40,597 nt of DNA from Roseiarcus sp037446355. Its GTDB lineage: Bacteria; Pseudomonadota; Alphaproteobacteria; Rhizobiales; Beijerinckiaceae. The position numbers and the translations under genes were made by a program. Shown here piece after piece: positions 24,120 to 31,661 of the stretch (positions within the stretch are counted from its first letter, which is position 1; each line of letters begins with the position of its first letter). A model generated the notes under the pieces. It worked only from the letters and a program-made list of their open reading frames with translations, was not told the DNA's origin and did not search any database. Where the stretch lies: assembly GCA_037446355.1 (NCBI GenBank), contig JBBIIT010000032.1, positions 1 through 40,597 on the forward strand, read 5' to 3'.

Positions 24120-25028
24120 GTGACAATTGCAAATTTTGCCGGCTCGACGGCGCCGACGCCGCCGCCGCTCAGTTTTTTCAAGGACAAGGCCTACCGCATG
24201 TTCGTGCTGCGTTCGGCGCTCGCGCCGCGGGTGGCGTGGCGATGGGCGCGGTTCATCGGCCGTTTTCATAGCGATCTGGGCGCCGCCACGGCGCCCTCGC
24301 GCGTGCTGCTGAAGCCGCTGCGCAGCTATATGTTTCGTCGCTTGGGTCCACGCGGCCGGCTGCGGCTGATGATGGAGCATTACGGGCTTGCGGAGGGCGT
24401 TTTCGCCCGCGACACGTTGCGCCGCATTTGCAATGGGGAGCGGGTCGTGCTGGCGCGCCCCCACGGACGCAAGAACTCGCGGTACGTCGTTTCGCTCGCC
24501 GCTTCCGTAGTCGCCTCGACGCAGCGCGAGGGCGAACTGGTCATTTGCCTGCAGCGCGAAGGCGACAACGTCAGGTTGAGCCGCCTCTCGTTCAGTTTCG
24601 TGCGGGCGCGGGGCGGTTTGGCGGTCGTGATCGCCGGCTTGCAAGGGCCGAATGGCGGCCACAAGCGCGAGGTGATCGACGCGACCCGTGAATTATACGG
24701 TCTCCGACCCAAGGACGTCACGCTGCTGGCCGCTCGGGCATTGGCGCGCGCCCTCGGCGCGAGCGAGCTTCACGCGGTCGCCGACATCGATCACGTGCTG
24801 CATCGACATCAAGACATCGCCAAACTATCGAACTACGACGCCTATTGGCTGGAGCGCGGCGCCAAGTCCGGCGGCCCGTTCGGCTTCGAATTCCTGGCTC
24901 TCGAGGACGCGGCGCCGTCATCGAACGCCCGTGAAATCGCCAAAGCCGAAATTATCGCCGCGGTCGCGGGCTTCGTGGGCGCGCAGAAGCCGCGCGAGCG
25001 CGAACGCGCCTCGTCCATCGCCGCTTGA
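24120..25028 (+). CDS. VirK/YbjX family (DUF535) protein
   Basis: A 302-aa protein of the DUF535 family, related to Shigella VirK and Salmonella YbjX, which affect surface proteins and peptide resistance. Typical parts are LMMEHYGLAEGVFARDTLRR, LVICLQREGDNVRLSRLSFSF, GGLAVVIAGLQGPNGGHKRE and LHAVADIDHVLHR. No signal peptide or membrane segment is visible. GTG 24120 is the longest start; ATG 24198 is an alternative, which would remove 26 residues, including a Pro-rich stretch. The gene is divergent from cysK. Confidence 0.82.
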   Translation: MTIANFAGSTAPTPPPLSFFKDKAYRMFVLRSALAPRVAWRWARFIGRFHSDLGAATAPSRVLLKPLRSYMFRRLGPRGRLRLMMEHYGLAEGVFARDTLRRICNGERVVLARPHGRKNSRYVVSLAASVVASTQREGELVICLQREGDNVRLSRLSFSFVRARGGLAVVIAGLQGPNGGHKREVIDATRELYGLRPKDVTLLAARALARALGASELHAVADIDHVLHRHQDIAKLSNYDAYWLERGAKSGGPFGFEFLALEDAAPSSNAREIAKAEIIAAVAGFVGAQKPRERERASSIAA

Positions 25029-25079
25029 GGCCGGTCTGCGCTCTCGGGGCGCGGGGGAAAGCGATCGTCGGGTGGCGCG

Positions 25080-25871
25080 GTGTTCTTTCTGGTCTCGAAG
25101 CTGCTCTGGATATTCGTAGCGCCGGTGAACCTGGCGCTTTTCGGCGCGCTCGTCGGCGTCGTCGCGGCGCCGCGGTTTCCGCGCCTCGGGCGCGCGCTCG
25201 CGGTGGCTTGCGTCGCGGCTTTGTTGCTGGTCGGCGTCGCGCCGCTCGGCGCACTGCTGCTGCGTCCGTTGGAAGCCCGGTTCCCGCCCCCGCCCGCGGA
25301 TCTGCCCGCGCCCTACGCGATCGTCACGCTCGGCGGCGCCATCGACGATGAAATGAGCCTCGCTCATGGTCAGGTCGATCTGGTCGACGGCGCCTCGCGC
25401 CTGACCGAAACGGCCATCCTCGCGCGCCGTTATCCCATGGCGCGCATCGTCTACACCGGCGGCAGCGCGTCGCTGACCTCCACGCAATCCGACGAGGCCG
25501 AACAAGCAAAACGCCTCCTTGTCGACCTTGGCGTCGATCCCGTGCGGATCGCCATCGAGACGAAATCGCGCAACACCGATGAGAATGCGCGCTTCACCGC
25601 GGCGATGGAGCGTCCGCGCCCGGATCAGGCCTGGCTGCTTGTGACCTCCGCCTATCATATGCCGCGCGCGATGGGGCTGTTTCGCAAGGCCGGCTTCGCC
25701 GTCCGAGCCTTTCCTGTCGACTACCGCACCTTCGGGGACGCCCGTGATCTCAAGCCCAGTCACGACCCGGTCGCCAGTTTCAAGGCGTTCGAACTCGCCG
25801 TTCACGAGTGGGTCGGGTTGATCGCTTATCGCGCCGCCGGCAAGATCGACGCTTGGTTTCCGGGGCCCTGA
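25080..25871 (+). CDS. YdcF-like membrane protein (DUF218)
   Basis: A 263-aa protein with two N-terminal membrane helices (about 5-30 and 38-62), then a periplasmic DUF218 domain. The domain blocks are YAIVTLGGAIDDEM, RLTETAILARRYPMARIVYT, GGSASLT, SRNTDENARFTA and WLLVTSAYHMPRAMGLFRKA. DUF218 proteins have been linked to envelope polysaccharide handling, but their chemistry is not settled. The start is GTG 25080, which places the first helix directly at the N-terminus. The stop is 3 bp from that of a convergent DUF3253 gene. Confidence 0.88.
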   Translation: MFFLVSKLLWIFVAPVNLALFGALVGVVAAPRFPRLGRALAVACVAALLLVGVAPLGALLLRPLEARFPPPPADLPAPYAIVTLGGAIDDEMSLAHGQVDLVDGASRLTETAILARRYPMARIVYTGGSASLTSTQSDEAEQAKRLLVDLGVDPVRIAIETKSRNTDENARFTAAMERPRPDQAWLLVTSAYHMPRAMGLFRKAGFAVRAFPVDYRTFGDARDLKPSHDPVASFKAFELAVHEWVGLIAYRAAGKIDAWFPGP

Positions 25872-25874
25872 GGC

Positions 25875-26168
25875 CTATTCCGAGCGCGGCGCGCCGAGCC
25901 GATAGACGCCGCGAAAGTCGCGCGGATCGACCGGCTTGGCCTTGCGATAAATGACGAGGCGCCCTGCTTCGGCGAGCCGCACGGCCGCCGAGCGCACCGA
26001 TTGCAGGTGCGCGCGCCAGCCCAACTCCCCTTCCTCGCGAGAAGCGGCGAAAGCCTGAGCGGCGTCGGTCGGACAGATGGTGCGGCCGGGCTTGGCCGCC
26101 GCGCAGAGATCGAGAATGACGTCCTCGAGCGAGGGACGCGAATCGGCTTTGGAGGGCTCGGTCGGCAT
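25875..26168 (-). CDS. DUF3253 domain protein
   Basis: A 97-aa protein whose sequence DVILDLCAAAKPGRTICPTD, then LQSVRSAAVRLAEAGRLVI and KAKPVDPRDFRGVYRLG, matches the small DUF3253 helix-turn-helix-like family. The function is unknown; the shape suggests DNA or RNA binding. ATG 26168 gives the family length; the frame stays open far upstream, but across the glutathione S-transferase gene on the other strand. It is divergent from that gene with about 115 bp between starts. Confidence 0.8.
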   Translation of the reverse strand: MPTEPSKADSRPSLEDVILDLCAAAKPGRTICPTDAAQAFAASREEGELGWRAHLQSVRSAAVRLAEAGRLVIYRKAKPVDPRDFRGVYRLGAPRSE

Positions 26169-26282
26169 GGACGCGCCATGAAGCGCGCCGGCGCCCGCGT
26201 CAAGCCCGTCGGCGAGCCGGTCGGCTTGACTCCGCCGGGGCGCGCATCGCAGGAACTGAGGGAGTTCGCGATCGGAGCCGCC

Positions 26283-26936
26283 ATGCCGTTGAAGCTGATT
26301 CTCGCCAACAAGGCCTATTCCTCGTGGTCGTTGCGGCCGTGGATCCTGCTCGCGCATTTCCATATCCCGTTCGAGGAGATCGTGATCCCGCTCGACCTGC
26401 CGGACACGCGCGCGAAAATCCTCGAACATTCGCCGACCGGAAAATGTCCGGCGCTGCGCGACGGCGCCATACACGTCTGGGAATCGCTGGCGATTCTGGA
26501 ATATGTCGCCGAGAACTACCCGGACAAGGCGATCTGGCCGCGCGCCAAGGGCGCGCGCGCCCATGCGCGTTCGCTCGCCGCCGAAATGCACGCCGGCTTT
26601 CAGGCCCTGCGTCAGCATTGCCCGACCAATTTCCGCCGTCCGGTGCGCAAGATCGCGCTGACGCCCGCGGTCGAGGCCGACATCGCGCGCATCGAGGCGG
26701 CCTGGGCTCATGCGCGCAAGACTTATGGCAAGGCGGGGCCGTTCCTGTTCGGTCGGTTCTGCGCCGCCGACGCGATGTTCGCGCCGGTCGTCAACCGATT
26801 GCACACCTACGACGCGCCGGTGTCGCGCGAAACGCGCGCTTACATGGACGCCGTCATGGCGCTTCCGGCCTGGAAGGCCTGGATCAAGGACGGCGAGGCC
26901 GAGACGTGGCGGATCGAAAAATACGAAGCGATCTAA
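26283..26936 (+). CDS. Glutathione S-transferase family protein
   Basis: A 217-aa cytoplasmic protein with an N-terminal thioredoxin-like GSH-binding domain and a helical C-terminal domain. The N-terminus reads KLILANKAYSSWSLRPWILL, with the catalytic Ser/Tyr region, followed by SPTGKCPALRDGAIHVWES, where the cis-Pro-like and Glu-Ser GSH contacts lie. The C-terminal part includes GPFLFGRFCAADAMFAPVV, with the N-capping motif. GGAG is 5 nt upstream of ATG 26283. The last 31 nt overlap the start of the potassium channel gene. Confidence 0.92.
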   Translation: MPLKLILANKAYSSWSLRPWILLAHFHIPFEEIVIPLDLPDTRAKILEHSPTGKCPALRDGAIHVWESLAILEYVAENYPDKAIWPRAKGARAHARSLAAEMHAGFQALRQHCPTNFRRPVRKIALTPAVEADIARIEAAWAHARKTYGKAGPFLFGRFCAADAMFAPVVNRLHTYDAPVSRETRAYMDAVMALPAWKAWIKDGEAETWRIEKYEAI

Positions 26937-27889
26937 CCGCGATCTGGCGGCGTGTTTTCGGGCTGGACCGGCCGCCGCGTCCGCGAGTGCGCGCGCTCGG
27001 CGCGCGCCGCATCGTCGCCGAGGGACTCGACCATAGCTTCTGGGCCGACTTTTATCACAACGCGATGACCGCGAGCTGGCCGGCGTTTTTCACCGTGCTG
27101 GCGGCCGCCTTCGTCGCGCTGAACTTCATCTTCGCGTGCGTTTACGCGCTCGGCGAGGCGCCGATCGCCAACGCCAAACCGGGCAGTTTCGCCGACCTCT
27201 TCTTTTTCAGCGTCGAGACGACTTCCACCGTCGGCTACGGCGATATGCATCCGCAGACGATGTTCGGCCATATGGTCGCGACCGGCGAGAATTTCGTCGG
27301 CATGGTGCTGCTGGCGGTGATGACGGGCCTCGTGTTCTCGCGCTTCTCGCGCCCGCGGGCGCGTCTCATCTTCGCCCGCAATCCGGTCGTGACCAGGCAC
27401 AACGGCGTGCCGACGCTGATCTTGCGCGTCGCCAACGCGCGCAATAGTTTCATCAGCGAGGCGACGGCGAAGCTATGGTTGCTGGCGCCGAGCCTCAGCC
27501 CGGAGGGTAGGCGGTTCGTCGGTTTCCAACCGCTGCGCCTGGCCAAGAGCGAGAACCCGACTTTCGCCTTGAGCTGGACGGTGTTTCATCCGATCGACGA
27601 GGAGAGCCCGCTATACGGGATCGGCGAAGCCGAGATCCGGGGCGGCGATATGAACTTCGTCCTCAGCATCAACGGTCTCGACGAGACCTCGGCGCAGATG
27701 ATCCATTCCCGCGAAACCTGGAGCGGCGACGACATCCGCTTCGGCCACGAATACGTCGACATTTTCAGCCTCGACGAACAAGGCGTGCGGCACGTCGATT
27801 ACGCGCGCGTGCACGAGACGCGCGAAACCGTCGTGGCGCCGGGTTCGGCTCTCGGATCCGCGAGCGCGGGTCGGTCCGCTTTACCTTAA
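26906..27889 (+). CDS. Inward-rectifier potassium channel, KirBac type
   Basis: A 327-aa membrane protein with the bacterial Kir architecture. There is a short cytoplasmic N-terminus with a slide-helix region (EGLDHSFWADFYHNA), then an outer helix (FFTVLAAAFVALNFIFACVY). The pore helix and selectivity filter TVGYGD (residues 108-113) follow, then an inner helix (NFVGMVLLAVMTGLVFSRFS). The long immunoglobulin-like cytoplasmic domain has ARLIFARNPVVTRHNG, LILRVANARNS and GDDIRFGHEYVDIFS. It would pass potassium across the inner membrane. The start is GTG 26906, inside the end of the glutathione S-transferase gene. Confidence 0.92.
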   Translation: MADRKIRSDLTAIWRRVFGLDRPPRPRVRALGARRIVAEGLDHSFWADFYHNAMTASWPAFFTVLAAAFVALNFIFACVYALGEAPIANAKPGSFADLFFFSVETTSTVGYGDMHPQTMFGHMVATGENFVGMVLLAVMTGLVFSRFSRPRARLIFARNPVVTRHNGVPTLILRVANARNSFISEATAKLWLLAPSLSPEGRRFVGFQPLRLAKSENPTFALSWTVFHPIDEESPLYGIGEAEIRGGDMNFVLSINGLDETSAQMIHSRETWSGDDIRFGHEYVDIFSLDEQGVRHVDYARVHETRETVVAPGSALGSASAGRSALP

Positions 27890-27989
27890 TTTCCGCTTTC
27901 GCTTGCCGAGAGCGATACCCGCGTACGTTACGTAAACTAGGACCGATCCGCCCTGGCCAACGTTCGCCCCGCAGAGGAGACCTAGGAGT

Positions 27990-29597
27990 ATGGCGATTGT
28001 GCGAACTCAGCCGCGACCGGATGCGGGCGCCGACGAAGCGAATGCGCAGGCCTGGCGCGCCGCGCTCGCGCAGCTTGCCGAGCGCCGCGCGGCGGCGGCC
28101 CAAGGCGGATCGGAAAAAGCGCGCGAGCGCCATGTCGCGCGCGGCAAGCTGCTGGCGCGCGAACGGGTCGCACGACTGATCGATCCGGGCTCGCCGTTTC
28201 TTGAAATCGGCGCGCTGGCCGCCTTCGGCATGTACGAGGGCGACGTGCACGGCGCGGGGCTGATCGCGGGCATCGGCCGCGTCGAGGGGCGCGAGACGAT
28301 GATCGTCGCCAATGACCCCACGATCAAGGGCGGCGCTTATTATCCGATGAGCGTGAAGAAACATCTGCGCGCGCAGGAGATCGCGCTGGAGAATGGATTG
28401 CCCTCGGTCTATCTGGTCGATTCCGGCGGCGCCAATCTGCCGCATCAATCCGAGGTGTTTCCCGACCGCGAGCATTTCGGCCGCATCTTCTACAACCAGG
28501 CGCGCATGTCCTCGGCGGGCCTCTCGCAGATCGCGGTCGTGATGGGCTCCTGCACGGCGGGAGGCGCCTATGTGCCGGCGATGTCGGATGAGACGATCAT
28601 TGTCGAGAAGCAGGGCACGATCTTTCTCGCCGGGCCGCCGCTGGTCAAGGCCGCGACCGGCGAGACGGTCAGCGCCGAAGATCTTGGCGGCGGCGATCTG
28701 CATACGCGCGTCTCCGGCGTCGCCGACGCGCTGGCGCGCGACGACGCCCACGCGCTGGCGCTGGCGCGGCGCGCGGTCGGCAATCTCAACCGTCCGCCCA
28801 AAGCGCGGCTCGACACGATCGCGGCGCGCGAGCCGCTGCATCCGGTCGAGGAACTCGAGCGCGTCGTGCCGATGGATCTTCGCCAGCAATACGACGTGCG
28901 CGAGATCATCGCGCGGCTCGTCGACGGCTCAGAGTTCGATGAGTTCAAGGCGCGCTACGGGACGACGCTGGTGACGGGCTTCGCGCGGCTCTCAGGCATG
29001 TTAATCGGCATCGTCGCCAACAATGGCGTGCTGTTTTCCGAAAGCGCGCTCAAAGGCGCGCATTTCATCGAGCTTTGCACGCAGCGCGGCGTGCCCTTGC
29101 TGTTCCTGCAAAACATCAGCGGCTTCATGGTCGGACAGCGCTATGAGGCGGGCGGCATCGCCAAAGACGGCGCCAAGCTCGTTACGGCGGTCGCCTGCGC
29201 GCGCGTTCCCAAGATCACCGTCATCGTCGGCGGCTCGTTCGGCGCCGGCAATTATGGCATGTGCGGGCGCGCTTACGGTCCGCGATTCCTCTTCATGTGG
29301 CCGAACGCCCGCATCAGCGTGATGGGCGGCGAGCAGGCGGCGAGCGTGCTGGCGACGCTGCGCCGCGACACGCTGGAAGCCGCAGGCAAGAGTTGGACCG
29401 CGGATGAGGAGGAACATTTCAAAGCGCCCATCCGCGCCCGTTACGAGAACGAGGGCTCGCCGTATTTCGCCACCGCTCGGCTCTGGGACGATGGCGTGAT
29501 CGCGCCCTCCGAAACGCGCCGAGTGCTCAGCCTTGCTTTTTCCGCCTGCTTGAACGCGCCGATCGATACCACGAAGTTCGGCGTGTTCCGGATGTAG
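27990..29597 (+). CDS. mccB: Methylcrotonyl-CoA carboxylase, carboxyltransferase (beta) subunit
   Basis: A 535-aa carboxyltransferase that moves CO2 from carboxybiotin to 3-methylcrotonyl-CoA in leucine catabolism. Family blocks are HVARGKLLARERVARLIDPG, YLVDSGGANLPHQ, VVMGSCTAGGAYVPAMSDE, LFLQNISGFMVG, GGSFGAGNYGMCGRAYGPRF and the closing SPYFATARLWDDGVIAPSET with TKFGVFRM. The YFATARLWDDG ending separates it from propionyl-CoA carboxylase. GAGGAGA lies 9 nt before ATG 27990. The 100-bp leader has a small palindrome, TACGTTACGTA (27924-27934). The gene is followed after 15 bp by an Mrr-type gene, and mccA is 2 kb further on. Confidence 0.93.
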   Translation: MAIVRTQPRPDAGADEANAQAWRAALAQLAERRAAAAQGGSEKARERHVARGKLLARERVARLIDPGSPFLEIGALAAFGMYEGDVHGAGLIAGIGRVEGRETMIVANDPTIKGGAYYPMSVKKHLRAQEIALENGLPSVYLVDSGGANLPHQSEVFPDREHFGRIFYNQARMSSAGLSQIAVVMGSCTAGGAYVPAMSDETIIVEKQGTIFLAGPPLVKAATGETVSAEDLGGGDLHTRVSGVADALARDDAHALALARRAVGNLNRPPKARLDTIAAREPLHPVEELERVVPMDLRQQYDVREIIARLVDGSEFDEFKARYGTTLVTGFARLSGMLIGIVANNGVLFSESALKGAHFIELCTQRGVPLLFLQNISGFMVGQRYEAGGIAKDGAKLVTAVACARVPKITVIVGGSFGAGNYGMCGRAYGPRFLFMWPNARISVMGGEQAASVLATLRRDTLEAAGKSWTADEEEHFKAPIRARYENEGSPYFATARLWDDGVIAPSETRRVLSLAFSACLNAPIDTTKFGVFRM

Positions 29598-29612
29598 CGA
29601 CGGGGGAACGCG

Positions 29613-30518
29613 ATGAGTGTGCCGAGCTTTCAGCAATTGATGCTGCCAACGCTGCAATACGTTTGTCAGCGGCTGGACGACGTGCACGTCGCCAAGCTTG
29701 AGGAGGAGGTCGCCAAGGCTCTGAGGCTTTCGAGCGACGATCTGGCCAAGGTGCTGCCGAGCGGTCAGCAATCGGTGTTCGCGAACCGTCTCAACTGGGC
29801 GCGCTCCTATCTGTCCAAGGCCGCGCTGATGGAATCGCCCCGGCGCGGCTATTGTCGCGGCACGGAGCGCGCGCGCGAACTGCTCGCCGAGGGCGTCAAG
29901 GAGATCGATCTTTCCGTGCTCACGCGGTACCCCGAATTTCAGGCCTGGCGCGAGCGCAATTCTCAGCAGCAACAGGCGCTCGAAATCGAGGCCGCGCCGA
30001 GCCCGGAGGAACGCATCGCGATCGACTTCGAGAGCCTCACCGCCGATCTCGCGCGCGAGATCATCGAACGCGTACATTCGCTGACCCCGACCTTCTTCGA
30101 GCGCCTGATCGTCGATCTCCTGCTGCGCATGGGTTACGGCGGCGGCAAGCGAGAGATGGGGCGCGCGCTGGGTCGCGTGGGCGACGGCGGAATTGACGGC
30201 GTCATCAAGGAGGACGAACTCGGTCTCGACGTCGTCTATGTGCAGGCCAAGCGTTTCGCGCCGGATAAAAGTGTGCCGTTACGCGAGGTGCGAGACTTCG
30301 TCGGCGGACTCGAGGGTCATCGCGCCGCCAAGGGCGTTTTCGTCACCACCTCCTATTTTCCTTCCACCGCTTACGAGTTCATTACTCGCGTGTCCAAGCG
30401 CGTCGTGCTGATCGATGGCCCGGAACTGGCCAACCTGATGATTCGCCATCGCGTCGGCGTGCGGGTGAAAGAGACGTTCGAGATGAAACGGATCGACGAG
30501 GATTACTTCGTCGAGTAG
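29613..30518 (+). CDS. mrr: Mrr-type restriction endonuclease
   Basis: A 301-aa protein with the two-domain plan of Mrr, which cuts methylated foreign DNA (type IV restriction). The N-terminal winged-helix domain covers residues 1 to about 100 (FANRLNWARSYLSKAALMES). The C-terminal PD-(D/E)XK nuclease runs from about 155 to 260, with FFERLIVDLLLRMGYGG, the catalytic GDGGIDG (Asp195) and VQAK (Gln211 and Lys213). The nuclease motif is intact. Only 15 bp with GGGGGAA separate it from mccB, so it is probably transcribed with a metabolic gene. There is no modification methylase nearby. Confidence 0.92.
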   Translation: MSVPSFQQLMLPTLQYVCQRLDDVHVAKLEEEVAKALRLSSDDLAKVLPSGQQSVFANRLNWARSYLSKAALMESPRRGYCRGTERARELLAEGVKEIDLSVLTRYPEFQAWRERNSQQQQALEIEAAPSPEERIAIDFESLTADLAREIIERVHSLTPTFFERLIVDLLLRMGYGGGKREMGRALGRVGDGGIDGVIKEDELGLDVVYVQAKRFAPDKSVPLREVRDFVGGLEGHRAAKGVFVTTSYFPSTAYEFITRVSKRVVLIDGPELANLMIRHRVGVRVKETFEMKRIDEDYFVE

Positions 30519-30649
30519 CGGCGCTCACCTGCAAGTTCCCGCTTCTGAATGTAAAAATTCCTTTAGTTGTCATCGCGGCGACGAGGTGGAATGCTGACTT
30601 AGCCGCGCATGGGGCCTGCGGGGCGTATTTAACGCAGGAGGAAGATTCC

Positions 30650-31009
30650 ATGCGTGCGTTTGCTCTCGGCCTCGTCGCCATCGCCGGTCTTGCGCTTTCT
30701 GGCTGCCAGGCGGTCGGGCCAGGCTATTACGGCGACTATTACGGCTACGGCTACAGTCCCTATTACGATGGATGGTACGGTGGTCCCTATTTCGGTTACG
30801 GCGGCTACTATGGCGGCTATGGCTATGGCTATGGCTACGGGCGCCATCGCTATGGCTGGGGCCGTGCGGGCGGATGGGGCGGGCACAGCACGAATCGCGG
30901 CGCCTTCGCCGCAAACGGCTTTCGCGGCGGCGGGTTTCGTGGCGGCGGCGGCTTTCATGGCGGCGGCGGTGGATTTCACGGCGGCGGCGGCGGAATGCGT
31001 TTGCATTGA
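30650..31009 (+). CDS. Gly/Tyr-rich lipoprotein
   Basis: A 119-aa lipoprotein. The signal peptide ends in the lipobox LSGC (Cys19), so it would be lipid-anchored. After it comes a Tyr/Gly-rich stretch (YYGDYYGYGY, GGYYGGYGYGYGYGRHRYGW) and then a Gly/Phe/His-rich tail (GFRGGGFRGGGGFHGGGGG), with no globular domain. The start is secure: AGGAGGA is directly upstream of ATG 30650. The His-rich tail could bind metal, and the aromatic repeats could aid surface assembly; both are inference. A 131-bp spacer separates it from mrr, and it converges on the MarR gene. Confidence 0.82.
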   Translation: MRAFALGLVAIAGLALSGCQAVGPGYYGDYYGYGYSPYYDGWYGGPYFGYGGYYGGYGYGYGYGRHRYGWGRAGGWGGHSTNRGAFAANGFRGGGFRGGGGFHGGGGGFHGGGGGMRLH

Positions 31010-31058
31010 GCGTGCGCGCGACTGACGGACGCCGCCATGTCGCCTCGCGTCAGCCGCG

Positions 31059-31496
31059 TCAAACCTCGTCGCCCGGCGTCAGGCGGCCTAGCAGCGCGGC
31101 GAGCGCTGCAACCTCGCCGTCGCGGAAGCGGTCACGGAAAAGCTCGGTGGCGCGGGCCTCGACCGTAGCGCGCGCCTCCGCGATCCGCTCGCGTCCGGCG
31201 TCCGTCAAGGCGACATAAGCCAGACGCGCGTCGCGCGGGTCGGGCTCGCGTGTCACCATTCCCAGCTTCTCCAGCGGCCTCGCCATGCGCGTCACGGTCG
31301 ACGCGCTCAAGTACAACCGGCGGGCCAGGTCGATTCGGCTCGCGCGGTTGAGCGGCGAGGCTTCCAGGATCATGAGCAGCATCGCTTCGTTGACTGAAAG
31401 TCCGTGAAGCGAGCCGAGCGCGCCGTCGAGGCGCTGCGTCAATGCTGCGGCGGCGCGCAAAAGTTTGAAGACGGTGGAGGAGGGGTGCGTGAACAT
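31059..31496 (-). CDS. MarR family transcriptional regulator
   Basis: A 145-aa winged-helix regulator. LHGLSVNEAMLLMILEASP, the recognition helix region SRIDLARRLYLSASTVTRMA, and the wing MVTREPDPRDARLAYVALTD are typical MarR. A long C-terminal dimerisation helix follows (RERIAEARATVEARATELFR). It is divergent from mccA with 165 bp between starts and probably controls mccA and itself. The predicted start at 31496 is only about 9 nt after the predicted transcription start and has no ribosome binding site, so the mRNA may be near-leaderless. Confidence 0.9.
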   Translation of the reverse strand: MFTHPSSTVFKLLRAAAALTQRLDGALGSLHGLSVNEAMLLMILEASPLNRASRIDLARRLYLSASTVTRMARPLEKLGMVTREPDPRDARLAYVALTDAGRERIAEARATVEARATELFRDRFRDGEVAALAALLGRLTPGDEV

Positions 31497-31511
31497 GAGG
31501 GCAATGTGGCG

Positions 31512-31547
31512 ATTATCATTGCAATGTCAAGTATATTGCAATTATAT
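31512..31547. promoter_or_regulatory. Overlapping divergent promoters with ATTGCAAT palindromes (marR/mccA)
   Basis: On the plus strand TTGCAA (31519-31524), 17 bp, TTATAT (31542-31547) fits an mccA promoter. On the minus strand TTGCAA (31541-31536), 18 bp, GATAAT (31517-31512) fits a marR promoter. The two TTGCAA sites are the cores of two palindromic ATTGCAAT octamers (31518-31525 and 31535-31542) whose centres are 17 bp apart. A dimeric regulator such as the adjacent MarR protein could bind there and block both. Confidence 0.6.
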
Positions 31548-31661
31548 CGCAATCAATGGGTCGGTCGCCGATAGGGAAAATCCCCCGTGTGTCGCCGCCC
31601 TTTCGCCCCCCTCGCTCCTCGCGCTCCGTTTCTATACACAGGGACGACTCGGGAGCCGCCC

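Noticed and set aside
30629..31006. Antisense 125-aa Ala-rich membrane-like protein opposite the lipoprotein
   Set aside because: Its Ala/Ile/Val pattern is the complement of GGC/TAT repeats. The plus strand has a lipobox and an AGGAGGA ribosome binding site.
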